Shown: positions 1 to 9,000 of the stretch, piece after piece
How the letters are laid out: each line of letters begins with the position of its first letter
Numbering within the stretch: position 1 is the first letter of the stretch
Virus record (IMG/VR): IMGVR_UViG_3300009788_000150
Location: 1-46,754 of that record
DNA from: a virus
Direction: 5' to 3' (one strand)
Length of the DNA stretch: 46,754 bases
Position numbers and translations under genes: made by a program
The notes under the pieces: model-generated
Seen by the model: only the letters and a program-made list of their open reading frames with translations
What the model was told of the DNA's origin: nothing
Databases searched by the model: none

Positions 1-189
1 ACCGCCGCCGCCACCACCACCGGGGCCGCTGCCTGACCATCCGCCCTTGCCGCGGCCACCGCCACCGCCTCCGCCAGTCTTGCCGCCGCCCTTGCCGCCG
101 CTGGTCTTGTCGTTGCCTTTGCCGCCGCCCTTGCCGGGACTTATGCGAACTTCACTGTTCGTGAGCCACCACGGGCGCGCGACAGTCAT
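1..189 (-). CDS. Glycine-rich N-terminus of a virion protein, cut by the window edge
   Basis: An ATG at 189 overlaps the stop of the preceding gene (TAATG). The frame then stays open for 63 codons to position 1. The first 20 residues are ordinary (starting MTVARPWW); the rest is almost only Gly, Lys and Ser, ending in a Gly run. Joining position 1 to position 46754 keeps the frame open and leads directly into the DUF2341/lectin-like gene at 45093-46754. This is therefore probably the first tenth of a roughly 616-residue adhesin-like protein and not a separate gene. Gly-rich stretches often serve as flexible linkers. The split at a CCG/CCA-rich repeat looks like an assembly linearisation point. 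Confidence 0.75.
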   Translation of the reverse strand, partial: MTVARPWWLTNSEVRISPGKGGGKGNDKTSGGKGGGKTGGGGGGGRGKGGWSGSGPGGGGGGG

Positions 190-503
190 TACGCATGAGA
201 GATACCGATCACGGCGTCGACTGCGCCCAGACCGATATCCGCCTCTATGGGTTTGGCCCAGATGTTCACCGCAGCAGCGACGCCGGGGAACTTCTCCACG
301 ATGGTCGCCTCGGACCATCCGTCGCCTTTGCCCATAAGCTCCAGCGGCCCTCGGGCGTCGGTGGGCGTAGTGGCATCGGCAGTGGCTTGCAGCGAGACTG
401 GAACCCAGTTCGCCAGCATGATGCTGATGTCTGCCGCGGCATCCGCGGCAGTCAGCCGTGTCCATACCCCAGCGGGGCAGGTAATTCTCGCGTTTCGTGC
501 CAT
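189..503 (-). CDS. Small virion-associated hypothetical protein (104 aa)
   Basis: Starts at ATG 503 after a good AAGGAG ribosome site. No membrane segment or signal. The composition (Ala, Thr and Gly rich, with a CPAGVW start and a C-terminus ending in ISHA) resembles small phage proteins found beside tail and head-decoration genes, but no family name can be given with confidence. It lies between the lysis lipoprotein and the Gly-rich/lectin gene and overlaps the latter by one base, so it is probably co-translated with late structural genes. Function unknown. Confidence 0.8.
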   Translation of the reverse strand: MARNARITCPAGVWTRLTAADAAADISIMLANWVPVSLQATADATTPTDARGPLELMGKGDGWSEATIVEKFPGVAAAVNIWAKPIEADIGLGAVDAVIGISHA

Positions 504-517
504 GTGCTGGCTCCTTG

Positions 518-799
518 TTACTCGCCGGTCTGCCCAGCATCTTCGATGAAGTCCATGATCGTTGCGCAGTTACGCATGGCAGTCTGCGGGTCGACCCCAA
601 GAGCGCTGTAAGCCTGCCGGAGCAGGGTCATGACCGCGGCGGGCGAGACGCCCGGCGTCAGGACGTCAGCCAGCATGGCGCAGTCCCGCATGGCGTTCGC
701 CGTGGGGTGCGCGTTGACGCTGGTCCCTCCGGGGAGCACCATGCCAGAGCATCCGCCGAGTGAGAGGACCAGAGCGCCCGCGAGGAGCACCATCTTCAT
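518..799 (-). CDS. Small lipoprotein downstream of the holin (possible spanin-type lysis protein)
   Basis: 93 residues. The N-terminus is a lipoprotein signal: Met-Lys, a hydrophobic stretch, then the lipobox LGGC, with Cys17 as the predicted lipidated residue. The mature part is about 75 residues with a helical C-terminal half and two further Cys residues. The start ATG at 799 overlaps the stop of the holin-like gene (ATGA), so it belongs to the lysis operon. An outer-membrane lipoprotein next to holin and endolysin suggests an o-spanin-like or accessory lysis role, but it lacks the Pro-rich character of Rz1 and no matching i-spanin is adjacent. The lipoprotein call is firm; the lysis role is inferred from context. 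Confidence 0.75.
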   Translation of the reverse strand: MKMVLLAGALVLSLGGCSGMVLPGGTSVNAHPTANAMRDCAMLADVLTPGVSPAAVMTLLRQAYSALGVDPQTAMRNCATIMDFIEDAGQTGE

Positions 800-984
800 G
801 CGTCATCTCCCTCGCTCTTGAGTTTCGCGGGAGAGGTCCACGAGAGATACATCGCCGCCGCGGCCATGATGCCACCAACGAACTGGTCCCACATGGAGAC
901 GTCTACGAAGTCGCCAGCGATCAGGGCAGCGCCCATGATCCCGAGCCAATGCCGGAGGTTTCCGGCCCATTTTGCATTGTTCAT
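796..984 (-). CDS. Putative holin (62 aa, two hydrophobic segments)
   Basis: The ATG at 984 follows AGGAGAACTGAC, which selects this start over an upstream in-frame Met. The protein has two hydrophobic segments (about residues 12-26 and 34-49) separated by a short acidic turn, and a charged C-terminus containing KLKSEGDD. Size, topology and position directly after the endolysin gene fit a class II-type holin that permeabilises the inner membrane to time lysis. Another small membrane protein (4164-4427) and the 52-aa protein at 42998-43156 are alternative holin or pinholin candidates, so the assignment is by context. Confidence 0.65.
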   Translation of the reverse strand: MNNAKWAGNLRHWLGIMGAALIAGDFVDVSMWDQFVGGIMAAAAMYLSWTSPAKLKSEGDDA

Positions 985-997
985 GTCAGTTCTCCTA

Positions 998-1582
998 TCA
1001 GACCACAGTCTGCAACGCATTGTAGAAGATCATAGCGTAGCCTGCGATCATTGTGCCGTTGCGGCGAACGTCGCCATTGACGATACCGCGCGCGACCGTG
1101 AAGTCTTCCACTGTCGGAACGCGGGGAAGCATGGAAAGGCTTTTGCCCTTGCGAAATCTGCCGCTACGCATACCCTCGAACAACACGACGAGCGCCATGT
1201 CGGGATGCAGCGCAAGCTCCGGGTCATTCTGAAGGTTCCACTTCGCGTAGTTCGTCTTGTGCGTGATCTGCACATAGCCGCGACCGTAGAAACTGTTGCC
1301 GTTGGCATCTGGCCGGGCGTAGTTCCGGCTGATGATGCCTTTGGCGAACAGCCGGGCGACGGCTCGACGCGAGCCTGCGTCGGTCTTGCAGAAACCCTCG
1401 CGCACCGGCTGCATCTGCTGGCCGGTCTCGTGAAAGGCAGTGGCCAGCACGTAGGCTAGATGCGCCCGACAATAACGCTCGTCGCGCCCGAAGTTTACGA
1501 TGGCGGTCAGGCCGTCCACCTGTTCCGGTGTGAGTTTGCCTCTGCGGAACATCGGACGCACACCATTGAAGAAGTCCATCAT
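998..1582 (-). CDS. Endolysin, glycoside hydrolase family 19 (chitinase/lysozyme fold)
   Basis: 194 residues, the usual size of a single-domain phage GH19 lysozyme that cleaves the glycan strand of peptidoglycan. The first catalytic Glu lies in the AFHETG segment (Glu52) and the family signature FYGRGYVQIT is at about 98-107. There is no signal peptide or membrane anchor, so export should depend on a holin, probably the next gene. The start at 1582 (ATGATG) overlaps the preceding stop and has AGGAGG seven bases upstream. T7 itself uses an amidase (gp3.5) and phiKMV a SAR endolysin, so this lysis enzyme is a module exchange. Confidence 0.92.
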   Translation of the reverse strand: MMDFFNGVRPMFRRGKLTPEQVDGLTAIVNFGRDERYCRAHLAYVLATAFHETGQQMQPVREGFCKTDAGSRRAVARLFAKGIISRNYARPDANGNSFYGRGYVQITHKTNYAKWNLQNDPELALHPDMALVVLFEGMRSGRFRKGKSLSMLPRVPTVEDFTVARGIVNGDVRRNGTMIAGYAMIFYNALQTVV

Positions 1583-1998
1583 TTGCTTGCCTCCTGCACG
1601 CGGACCAGCCTGCCGTGCAGACCGTCGATCTGCTTCTGCAAAGCCCGCTCCTGACGCATTAGGTTCTCGGCGTTGATCGCCGCCCGGCGCTCCATGTCAG
1701 CGAGGAGTTCTCCACTCCGTCGCTTCCGGAGTTCGCGCTGCTGTGCGATCTTCGCCTCGGCGTGCCTTGCGAGCACCCGGAGCGTGTCCTTGAACAACTG
1801 GAGGTTCGGCTCCTTGCCGTCCATGCGCCCGATGGCCCGGCACCCCTCGCGGCGAAGCCGGTGGGTGATGCCGAGCACGTCCTGCGGCCACGGTAGCTTC
1901 TGCGAATTGATCAAGGGCTCCTCTTGTGGCACAGGTTCGATAGTCGTTGGCTGCGTGATCGGAACGTCGATCATCGACAGCTTGCTCTCCTTGTCCAT
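1579..1998 (-). CDS. Hypothetical basic coiled-coil protein (139 aa)
   Basis: The ATG at 1998 follows AAGGA at good spacing; an upstream TTG in the same frame is less likely. The first 45 residues are Pro/Glu-rich and probably unstructured. Residues from about 70 on are strongly helical and rich in Arg, Glu, Gln and Leu, with coiled-coil periodicity. No membrane segment is present, so it is not an Rz-type spanin despite lying between terminase and endolysin. Function unknown; a late structural or lysis-associated role is possible from position only. Confidence 0.75.
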   Translation of the reverse strand: MDKESKLSMIDVPITQPTTIEPVPQEEPLINSQKLPWPQDVLGITHRLRREGCRAIGRMDGKEPNLQLFKDTLRVLARHAEAKIAQQRELRKRRSGELLADMERRAAINAENLMRQERALQKQIDGLHGRLVRVQEASK

Positions 1999-2018
1999 AG
2001 TCATTCCTTCCGTGGGTT

Positions 2019-3815
2019 TCAAAAGCGCCGCCGATTACGGTTGAACGCATTGGGGGAACGGTTCCGTCCGAGCATCATGTCGTTCCACCCGGCGGGTGTG
2101 CGACCGTTGCCCAGAGGGTTTCGCATCATCTTCTCGTAGGCCGCGCGTTTCGCCGCCTTGATCTGCTGGTCCTCGTCGACCTTGAGACTGTCGATCCAGT
2201 GCCGACAAGTGCCTGCAACGGCGTCGAGCCTGTCGTCGTGAGTGAGGGCACCGCGCTCGCGAGTGATACGCGATAGCTGATACCAGAACGAGTATGATGT
2301 CCTTTTGCTGATCGGATAGTCCACAGTGGCTTCCCAATCCTTGGCCAGCAGACCCTCGTCCACCACCAGACGCCCAGCGCCGATGATCGGCTCCAGCGTG
2401 TCGATGATGCGGAGTTCCTTCTGGCCGGTCTCCCACACGTCCACGATCTCGCAGGCGTGCTCCTTCTGTAGGAGCGGCGTCCAGACCGCACTGAGTGCGC
2501 CCTTGCCGTAGTTCTCCTCGATATCGACCTGATGAGGCTTCCACTCGACGGCGATCTCGGTCAGCATATCCAGACTGCTGTGATCGAGCCCGCCGGGCAC
2601 GCCGCCCTCGTCTACGAGGAATATCTTGCCCCCGAGCATCTTGGATACCGCGTAGGCGGTCTCATCGCCGTTCTGCCCGCCACCGGCAGGATCGACATAC
2701 ATGTGCGTCGATACGAATGGCGCGAAGTCCTCACCGAAGCCAGAGGCCCTATAGTAGTGGTCCGTGATCGGCCAGTCCGCGGGTGTGTGAACACGCTGCG
2801 GCGGGGAGGGCTGGAAGTTGATATGCAGCGGTGCGCGATCACGGCTGATGTGCATGAAGACGATCTTCGCCGACTTCAGCGGGAACCGCTCTGCATCACT
2901 CAAGCGCGTATCGAGCATATGCTGCAACTGGAAGTATGCAGCGCCCTGATCAATCTCCTTGGCGATCAGAACGTCCTCGGGTAGGAGCACGGGGTCCGTG
3001 GCCTGCCCGCGGCTGCTCATAGGCCCGCCTCCAGTTCGGAGCGTCGGGTCTTTAGCCACTGCTGCGGCGATGCTGGGAGCTAGGTGCTCTCCGTAGTTGT
3101 CCTGCTCCTTCTGGGTCGGATACCGGCCCGGCCAAATGCGGATGACGTAACCACGGCTGTAGAGGCCGTTGTAAACGCTGTCGATGCTCTGGGGCGTGCC
3201 CAAGTAGATGATCTCGCCCAGCGAGCAGATCGAGATGAAATCTCGCGTCAAGTGCACGAGGCGAGCACGCTGGACCTCCGTCATGGAGTTCTTGCTGCTC
3301 TCGATGTCATCCGCGATCAGGAGGTCGGCGCGCTTGCCCTGCAAGTTCGACGTGATGCCGACGCAAGCCACGGACGGCGACTTCTCCGGTCCCTTCAACT
3401 CGTGATGGATGTCGAAGGCTTTGACAGATGCACGGTCCCCCGTAGAGCGGTCTGGGCGCAGGCATTCGAGTTCCTCCATGCCCATGATGATCTGGATGAT
3501 CCAGCCGCTGATCTCTGTGGCCATGTCGGAGCCGCTGCTGATGATCAACACGCGGGTCGTAGGGTCTTGTATCTGCCTCCACACAGCATAGGCTGCGGTG
3601 ATCGTTGTCTTCGCTTGACCACGTTGCGCCTGTATCATGCGATACTGCGGGCCGTGCTCAAGGAAGGCTGCGATGTCAAGCTGCACGGCAGTGCATTTGA
3701 AGCCCATCAGGCCCTCAATGACATCGAACAAGAAGGTGCTGAACTCGGCATACTCCTTCTGGAGTAGCTTGAGTTCAGCCCATCTCTCACCTGCCGTCCA
3801 CTGCCGCTCAGCCAT
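2019..3815 (-). CDS. terL: Terminase large subunit (TerL, T7 gp19-like)
   Basis: 598 residues, the size of T7 gp19 (586). The N-terminal ATPase has Walker A AQRGQAKT (63-70), Walker B LLIADDIE (165-172) and the coupling motif YLGTPQS (204-210). The C-terminal RNase H-like nuclease has MYVDPAGGG with Asp375, an acidic IEEN segment near 432, and a late THDDRLDA acidic motif. It pumps DNA into the prohead and cuts concatemers at terminal repeats. It overlaps the small-subunit gene by 8 bases with no strong ribosome site, implying coupled translation. The gp19-type motor is consistent with a linear genome with direct terminal repeats, even though the contig itself looks circular. Confidence 0.97.
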   Translation of the reverse strand: MAERQWTAGERWAELKLLQKEYAEFSTFLFDVIEGLMGFKCTAVQLDIAAFLEHGPQYRMIQAQRGQAKTTITAAYAVWRQIQDPTTRVLIISSGSDMATEISGWIIQIIMGMEELECLRPDRSTGDRASVKAFDIHHELKGPEKSPSVACVGITSNLQGKRADLLIADDIESSKNSMTEVQRARLVHLTRDFISICSLGEIIYLGTPQSIDSVYNGLYSRGYVIRIWPGRYPTQKEQDNYGEHLAPSIAAAVAKDPTLRTGGGPMSSRGQATDPVLLPEDVLIAKEIDQGAAYFQLQHMLDTRLSDAERFPLKSAKIVFMHISRDRAPLHINFQPSPPQRVHTPADWPITDHYYRASGFGEDFAPFVSTHMYVDPAGGGQNGDETAYAVSKMLGGKIFLVDEGGVPGGLDHSSLDMLTEIAVEWKPHQVDIEENYGKGALSAVWTPLLQKEHACEIVDVWETGQKELRIIDTLEPIIGAGRLVVDEGLLAKDWEATVDYPISKRTSYSFWYQLSRITRERGALTHDDRLDAVAGTCRHWIDSLKVDEDQQIKAAKRAAYEKMMRNPLGNGRTPAGWNDMMLGRNRSPNAFNRNRRRF

Positions 3816-4164
3816 TCTCGACGAGCGCCAGCTTGGTCAGGGACGACAGATTAGTGCGCTTGGCCCTACGTGCCGCAAGGCGCTCCTCAGTCGCAGACAG
3901 CTTCTCGACCTCTTCGGTGTCATAGGAGATGTCGTTGTCCTTGAGGAACTTCGTCACGGCAGCGAGCATGGCGGGGTTAGGCATGATGTTGTCTCCCATC
4001 AGGAGGGACAGCATGTCCTCTCCCAAATCCGCGGTGACTGTTGCATCAAGTCCGTCAACGGCGTCCAGTCGCTTCTCGTAGGTGGCAAGCACCTTCTCGA
4101 ATACGCGAGCAATCCTGTCGTGCAGGTTGCCCATCGTGTGTTCTTTGGCTGATCCTTTTGCCAT
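3808..4164 (-). CDS. terS: Terminase small subunit (TerS, T7 gp18-like)
   Basis: 118 residues, directly before and overlapping TerL, as gp18 and gp19 are arranged in T7. The start ATG at 4164 overlaps the stop of the membrane-protein gene (TGATG) and follows a GAGAGG ribosome site, so longer forms were rejected. The protein is helical: helices near 10-30 and 55-75, then a Lys/Arg-rich C-terminal helix with a cluster of basic residues around 95-105 suited to DNA contact. Sequence similarity alone would not identify it; size and position make the assignment. Confidence 0.8.
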   Translation of the reverse strand: MAKGSAKEHTMGNLHDRIARVFEKVLATYEKRLDAVDGLDATVTADLGEDMLSLLMGDNIMPNPAMLAAVTKFLKDNDISYDTEEVEKLSATEERLAARRAKRTNLSSLTKLALVENG

Positions 4165-4427
4165 CAGGTGAACCTCTCTAGGATGAACCACAAGAGGCTG
4201 ACAACGAGCGGGATGACGAGCGCGATCCCGAGCATCTTGCCCTTGAATTTCTCAAGGGCGATGATACGCTTTCGCATGTCTTCATTCGTCTCGCCTTGTC
4301 GAGCCTCGTTACGGTCGATACGGTCGTCCTGCCGTGACTGGTGAGTGAGGATGTTCTTCACATCCCCAGCGATCTCACCGACCAACAGCAGGAGCTTGGT
4401 GTATCCGGGGTCTTCGCGTGGTGCCAT
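4164..4427 (-). CDS. Small C-terminally anchored membrane protein (XhlA/holin-accessory-like)
   Basis: 87 residues. The first 60 form a charged, coiled-coil-like segment with many Arg, Asp and Glu residues. A single hydrophobic helix (about 64-82, rich in Ile, Leu and Val) then ends in a short tail. This N-coil/C-anchor layout is that of XhlA-type hemolysin/holin-accessory proteins and some class III lysis proteins. It lies between the tail-fibre region and the terminase genes; T7 places its Rz-type spanin gene 18.5 between its terminase genes. A lysis role is plausible but not shown. Start and stop both overlap their neighbours. Confidence 0.7.
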   Translation of the reverse strand: MAPREDPGYTKLLLLVGEIAGDVKNILTHQSRQDDRIDRNEARQGETNEDMRKRIIALEKFKGKMLGIALVIPLVVSLLWFILERFT

Positions 4428-4753
4428 TACTCGGCCAACACAAACAGCGCGTCCATGTCCTCCTCGGTGATACCGAGAACTGCGACGAGTTCCACGATGA
4501 TTTCGTCCTGCCGGGCAATCGCAGATGCAACTGCCCAGTCTTCCTTGACGGCGGAAGGCGGTGCACCGTTCATGTGCTGTTGCACCGCAGCCAGATGGCC
4601 CGCGGAGCGCAGTGCGCGCACGAGCCTCAACTTGGTGACTTCCTCGGGCGGATGAACAGCGTCATGCTCGCGCTGTTCCACCACCGTGAGTGGAACGATC
4701 CTGCGCGTCAGAGGCCCAGTGCCGGTCCGTCTCCATACTGCTTTCATCGACAT
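4427..4753 (-). CDS. Hypothetical protein after the tail fibre (108 aa)
   Basis: The start at 4753 overlaps the tail-fibre stop (TAATG) with GAGG a suitable distance upstream, and its stop overlaps the next start, so it is embedded in the late operon. The N-terminal third is Arg-rich, the middle helical, and the C-terminus acidic with Glu/Asp and Leu/Val. No signal or membrane segment. Its position after the tail fibre would suit a tail-fibre chaperone or assembly factor, but no family motif is visible. Function unknown. Confidence 0.75.
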   Translation of the reverse strand: MSMKAVWRRTGTGPLTRRIVPLTVVEQREHDAVHPPEEVTKLRLVRALRSAGHLAAVQQHMNGAPPSAVKEDWAVASAIARQDEIIVELVAVLGITEEDMDALFVLAE

Positions 4754-6045
4754 TAGAGTGCCCTCTTATAGAGTTTCACGGTGCCGCCGTCCATGCTAGA
4801 AGTGTCGAAGGCGATCTTCGCCTTGAGAACCTTCTGCGCGGCCATTATCCATGTGCCCGACCACTGGTTGTCGAGATCATCGTTGTCCCGTTGCATGGCA
4901 CCAGTGACGAAGTGGACAGCGAGGGAGGAACGCACGGTCGGCAAAAACAGGAACCCGGATGGGGTAGCCGAAGAGTTTAGGTTCGCCGCCGCCCAGCGTT
5001 CGCCCTGATAGGCAGCAGCCGTCTCGCCGTAGAAGTCTATGGTGCCTCTAGCCTGACCACCATCGTTGTTCGACCACGAGTTGAAGTCCAGCATATACTC
5101 GAAGCCGTCCACGAAGTTGCTGGTTTCAGCAGAGGCCAAGATGCCGTCGCCCCCGAAGTCATACACGTTCTCCACGAAGGTCCACGCGAGGCCCACAGAG
5201 GGCAGAGCGGCGATCTCCGCCTGCACATACTCCGTGGTGGCGATCTGGGTCGTGTCGGTGCTCGGAGCAGCCGTAGGGGCCGCAGGCGTGCCTGTGAGCG
5301 TCGGAGACGCCAACGGTGCCTTGGGCGCGATACCAGCAACGATCTGGTCGTCCACATATTTCTTTGGGGCCGCGTGATCGTCATGCGTCGGAGAGGTTCC
5401 AACCTTGAGCTTCGCTAGTCCAGTCATAGCCACGGAGCCGTCCAGCAACCACGCCGCACCCGCGCCTGCTCCGTCCACGTAGTCTTTCGTGGCAAGATGG
5501 GCGGCTAGAACCGGAGTGATACCGACCTGCACAGCCGTGAAGTCCACGGAGCCATCCTTCTTGACGTAGTCCGTGAGGTTGATCGACGCCGCGGAAGCCG
5601 CAGCAGCGACCTCGGAGGCCAGTGCAGCGATGGCGCTGGTGTTCGCACTGACTGCGCCAGCGGCGGCTATGGTCGCCTGTGCCGTTACGTCGGTGCCGTC
5701 GATGCGCCCGTCGAGCAACTCCTGCATCAGCATGAACTGCTGCTTGAACTGGATCATCAGGTTGCGCCCGGTCACAGACCCGCCGGTCTCGAAGTCCACT
5801 TCGAACGCGGTCTTCGACACGGTGCGCTCCACAACCACTTCGTCGTCGACGTCGAGGCTCTCGGTCACTCGCACGACGAACTCGCTGTCGAAGGTGAATG
5901 TCCGGTAAATCTGGTTGCTACTGCCGTCGAGTTCCCCGACAACGTAGACTGCTATATCCGCCTCCTCCAAGTAGCCCAGTCCTAGGGACAGGGTGAAGGT
6001 CTGCGCGCCACCCGCGTAGGTGAACTGGTTTGTGCTGTAAGCCAT
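4753..6045 (-). CDS. Tail fibre protein with T7 gp17-type N-terminus
   Basis: 430 residues. Residues 1-135 match the T7 tail-fibre N-terminal domain that docks on the tail tube: a YSTNQFTYAGGAQTF-type start and a GRNLMIQFKQQFMLMQELLDGRI helix. The shaft (about 135-275) carries repeated collar-like motifs KDYVDG, KKYVDDQI and TTEYVQ separated by Ala/Pro/Thr stretches. The C-terminal 150 residues form a compact tip that probably contacts the receptor. It is shorter than T7 gp17 (553), with most variation expected in the tip. Ribosome site GGAGGGCC precedes ATG 6045. A promoter-like CTATAAGAG lies in its last codons. Confidence 0.9.
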   Translation of the reverse strand: MAYSTNQFTYAGGAQTFTLSLGLGYLEEADIAVYVVGELDGSSNQIYRTFTFDSEFVVRVTESLDVDDEVVVERTVSKTAFEVDFETGGSVTGRNLMIQFKQQFMLMQELLDGRIDGTDVTAQATIAAAGAVSANTSAIAALASEVAAAASAASINLTDYVKKDGSVDFTAVQVGITPVLAAHLATKDYVDGAGAGAAWLLDGSVAMTGLAKLKVGTSPTHDDHAAPKKYVDDQIVAGIAPKAPLASPTLTGTPAAPTAAPSTDTTQIATTEYVQAEIAALPSVGLAWTFVENVYDFGGDGILASAETSNFVDGFEYMLDFNSWSNNDGGQARGTIDFYGETAAAYQGERWAAANLNSSATPSGFLFLPTVRSSLAVHFVTGAMQRDNDDLDNQWSGTWIMAAQKVLKAKIAFDTSSMDGGTVKLYKRAL

Positions 6046-6068
6046 CCTTGGCCCTCCTGTTGGGTGGT

Positions 6069-6092
6069 GGGCCGGAGCGCTTGCCCCGGCCC
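6069..6092 (-). promoter_or_regulatory. Intergenic GC-rich hairpin before the tail fibre gene
   Basis: GGGCCGG at 6069-6075 pairs with CCGGCCC at 6086-6092 over a 10-base loop, in the 52-bp gap between the large internal protein and the tail fibre. There is no T run on the minus strand, so it is not a simple intrinsic terminator. It may be an mRNA stability or processing element. Confidence 0.5.
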
Positions 6093-6097
6093 GTCGT

Positions 6098-9000
6098 TCA
6101 GTTGAAGATACGACTGGCGAAGTAGGTGCCCGCGAACGGGAGGGCCTTCAACGCCTGCATGTCGTAGTAGTCCGGTTCTCCGGCTGCTGCGGTGAGCAAC
6201 GCTCCGGGTGCCCGCCGCAGACTGTCGGCCTGAGTGAACACGGGCGGAACCACACTCGCGTGATGCCCGAACGGATTGATCCGATAATCCTCCAGACCCA
6301 TGATAGTCATCGCGGGGTCTGTGACCATCGGTATCCAGCCGGTCATGTTGTTGTAGGTGAACGCGGCCACACTCCGGTCTGTTTGTGAGCGGTCTCTTCC
6401 GTCGATCACATCTCGGACATTGACTGCGATCATAGCCGTGGCCATGCCGAAGCTGATGGCCGCGAAGCCCTGCATGTCCAGGTGCCGCGCGTTGCGGATG
6501 AACTGCTTCTGGAACGCCTGCATAGGGAACGTCATCAGATGGGTCATGACGGAGCCCCAGCCCGTGTGCATCCATGCATCCTGCTCTCCAGCGAGGGACT
6601 TCTGCACCGTCTGGTTCATGTTCCGGGCCATTGACGCGCCAAAGGTCTCCCGTAGTTTCGGGTTCCAGTCCTTGAGGTTCAGTTCCTTAACGTGCCCCTC
6701 CGGGTGGAAAGTGATCAGGCCGTCGTCCACCATGCGCTGGATACCATCCAGTTCAGCGCGCCCGAGGCCGAAGTCGTCCTCAAAGCGTGTCAGCATCGTT
6801 TCGTAGTCGCCCTCTTTGAGCGTCCGCATCACCTTGTCGATCATACCCAGCGTAGCGATCTGCTGCTGGTATTTCCGCACATGGTTAAAGGCACTCGTGT
6901 AGGACTGAACGAACGCGCCGTTGCTGGACAGCGCACTCACGCGCTTGAGCCACGAGTTCTTCGCGTTGTTGCTTACGTCGTCCATGTCGAACCACTCGGC
7001 GAAGTAGGTTTGATCTCGACCGATGTCACCCGTGACATACGCCACGTCCTTGAGCAACACCCGGTTGGCCTCACGCATCTGCTTATCCCACAGAACCATA
7101 GGTCCACGGCGATAGAAGTTTCGGGCGCCAACCTGCCCGATGATCGCCCCGGTCTCACCAAGCTGAGTGATGCCGAGCTTTTCCAGCAGGCCAAGGTTCG
7201 CGAGGCGTTTGGCCGTGGCCACGAACTGCCCCACGCCCACGTTCGTCACGCCATCGAAGAAGCCGTGTGTCGGCCCTGCGTTGAAGTGACTGAACATAGC
7301 TTGCAGGAGATCGGTCTCCATGACCTCCTCGCCCAGCGCGCGTTGCTCAGCCTGTGCGGCCTTGATGAACGTAGAGCGCTGTGCCCGGTTGGTGATACCT
7401 TGCCGGGCGAGAGCAGCCGCTCCAGACATTTGCCGCGAGTATCGCTGCCATGTCCGGTGCATGTCCTGCTCCATCATGTCGACGAGCTTGATGTCCTCGC
7501 CCTTCGAGTTCTTGACAGCGATCCCGAGATCAATCTCGTTCCGCGACTTCGCGAAGCCTTCCTTGGCCCGATCCTCGACACTGCCTACAAGGCGTGTCAT
7601 CAGGTTCTTGACCTCGGCGTCGTTCAGGCCAGACATGCGCAGGCTCTCGGCCATGAACTCACGACCGTCGCCGGACAGCAAAGTGAACACACTGCTGTCC
7701 AGATCGTTCTCGCGCGCGAGCGCGCGATGAATAACAGCCTTGGCGACCTTGTTCGCGTCCTTGCCTAGGTCCATCCCAGCAGAGCGGTAGCCTGCGGCCA
7801 TCGCCTCCTCTAGGTCCAACCTGCGAACACCGTTCGCGAGCAACGCTTCGATGCTGGCTCCATCCCAACGATAGGGATTGTAGCCCCGGCGCTCCGGCAA
7901 GTGCTCGAAGCCGTCAACAGCGTGTTGCCCGGCTTCGCCCTTGCCGATCTTGAATGCCTCTTTGCCTGCCGCCTCGTAGTTGTCCGCGGCCTCGACAACG
8001 TGCCGGTTCCTGCGGGAAGTCCGGCCCATTGCGCGGTCAGACATTTCCAGCATAAGCTCGCGATTGAACGCTCGCTTGCCAGCGCTGCTGATGTTATAAC
8101 CGGAACCGAGAAAGCTGCTGTTGTTCTCCGTGGCCCATTTATGCATCAACGGGTTAATCTTATCGCCGATGTGCGTTTGGATGCGCCTGTGGAAGTTGTC
8201 CATGATTACGGAGGCAGTGGCACGTCCGCGGCCTATGCCGCTCGCGCTCTCGAAGACATGGCTGCTCAGGAAGTTCAGCGTGGAACTCTGGCTCTCGTAG
8301 AGCCGCACAAAGTTGTCCACACCGAAGCGCCCGAGCTTGCTGTGCGCGAGCTTTGTCCACGCACTGCGCGCCAGTTCTTGCTTCTTTTCGAGAAAGCCGC
8401 TCTCGTAGCGGATACGGTCGGTCCTGTCGATGATCTCAGCCTCCTCGCGGCCAATAGGCCCTAGCGGGTCATTGAGCACGCGCTGGGGTCTACCTCCGGT
8501 TCCGGTAGCAGCAGCACCCAGACTTCGGGGTTGCTCACCACCGATCACGGTTGCGCCCGTTTCGGGGTCGCTAAACACGTTCTGCACCGGCTCTGTCTCG
8601 TCGCCCTTGGCGGTGAAGAGGTTCACTTCGTCAGGGGCCACGGTCTCGTTGGAGTTAAGGCCGTTGTCGATGTCCGGCGTCTCCTTGAGGTTCGGGTCAT
8701 CACGCCGCACGCGGTCGAGGAACTCTTTCTCAGCCTCGATTGCGTGCAGCCGCTTGCCAGTGTTCGCCACGCCACCGAGCGTGCCGCCCAAGATGGTGGA
8801 GGCCAGCAGGATCGCCGCGAGGTTCTCCCATGTAGCGGTTTCCTTGGTGGTGAACTCGCCAACACCCACGAGGGCACCGCCTTGCACACCAGCGTTGATG
8901 CCCGCGACGGTGGAAGCCAGCCGCTCGCCTGCCTTGTAGGTCAGGCCCATACGCTGGCTGAGTTTGATCGTCTTCTGCGTCACCTTGGCGGCACCATAGG

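Noticed and set aside
47-337. Proline-rich plus-strand frame
   Set aside because: It is the complement of the Gly-rich coding stretch; Pro codons CCN mirror Gly codons GGN.
6692-7768. Long open frame on the plus strand (358 codons)
   Set aside because: Lies wholly opposite the 1150-aa internal virion protein, has no ribosome site, and a protein with no recognisable features; an antisense shadow of a GC-rich gene. The same applies to 10258-11340, 13872-14870, 11389-12006 and 31961-32836.
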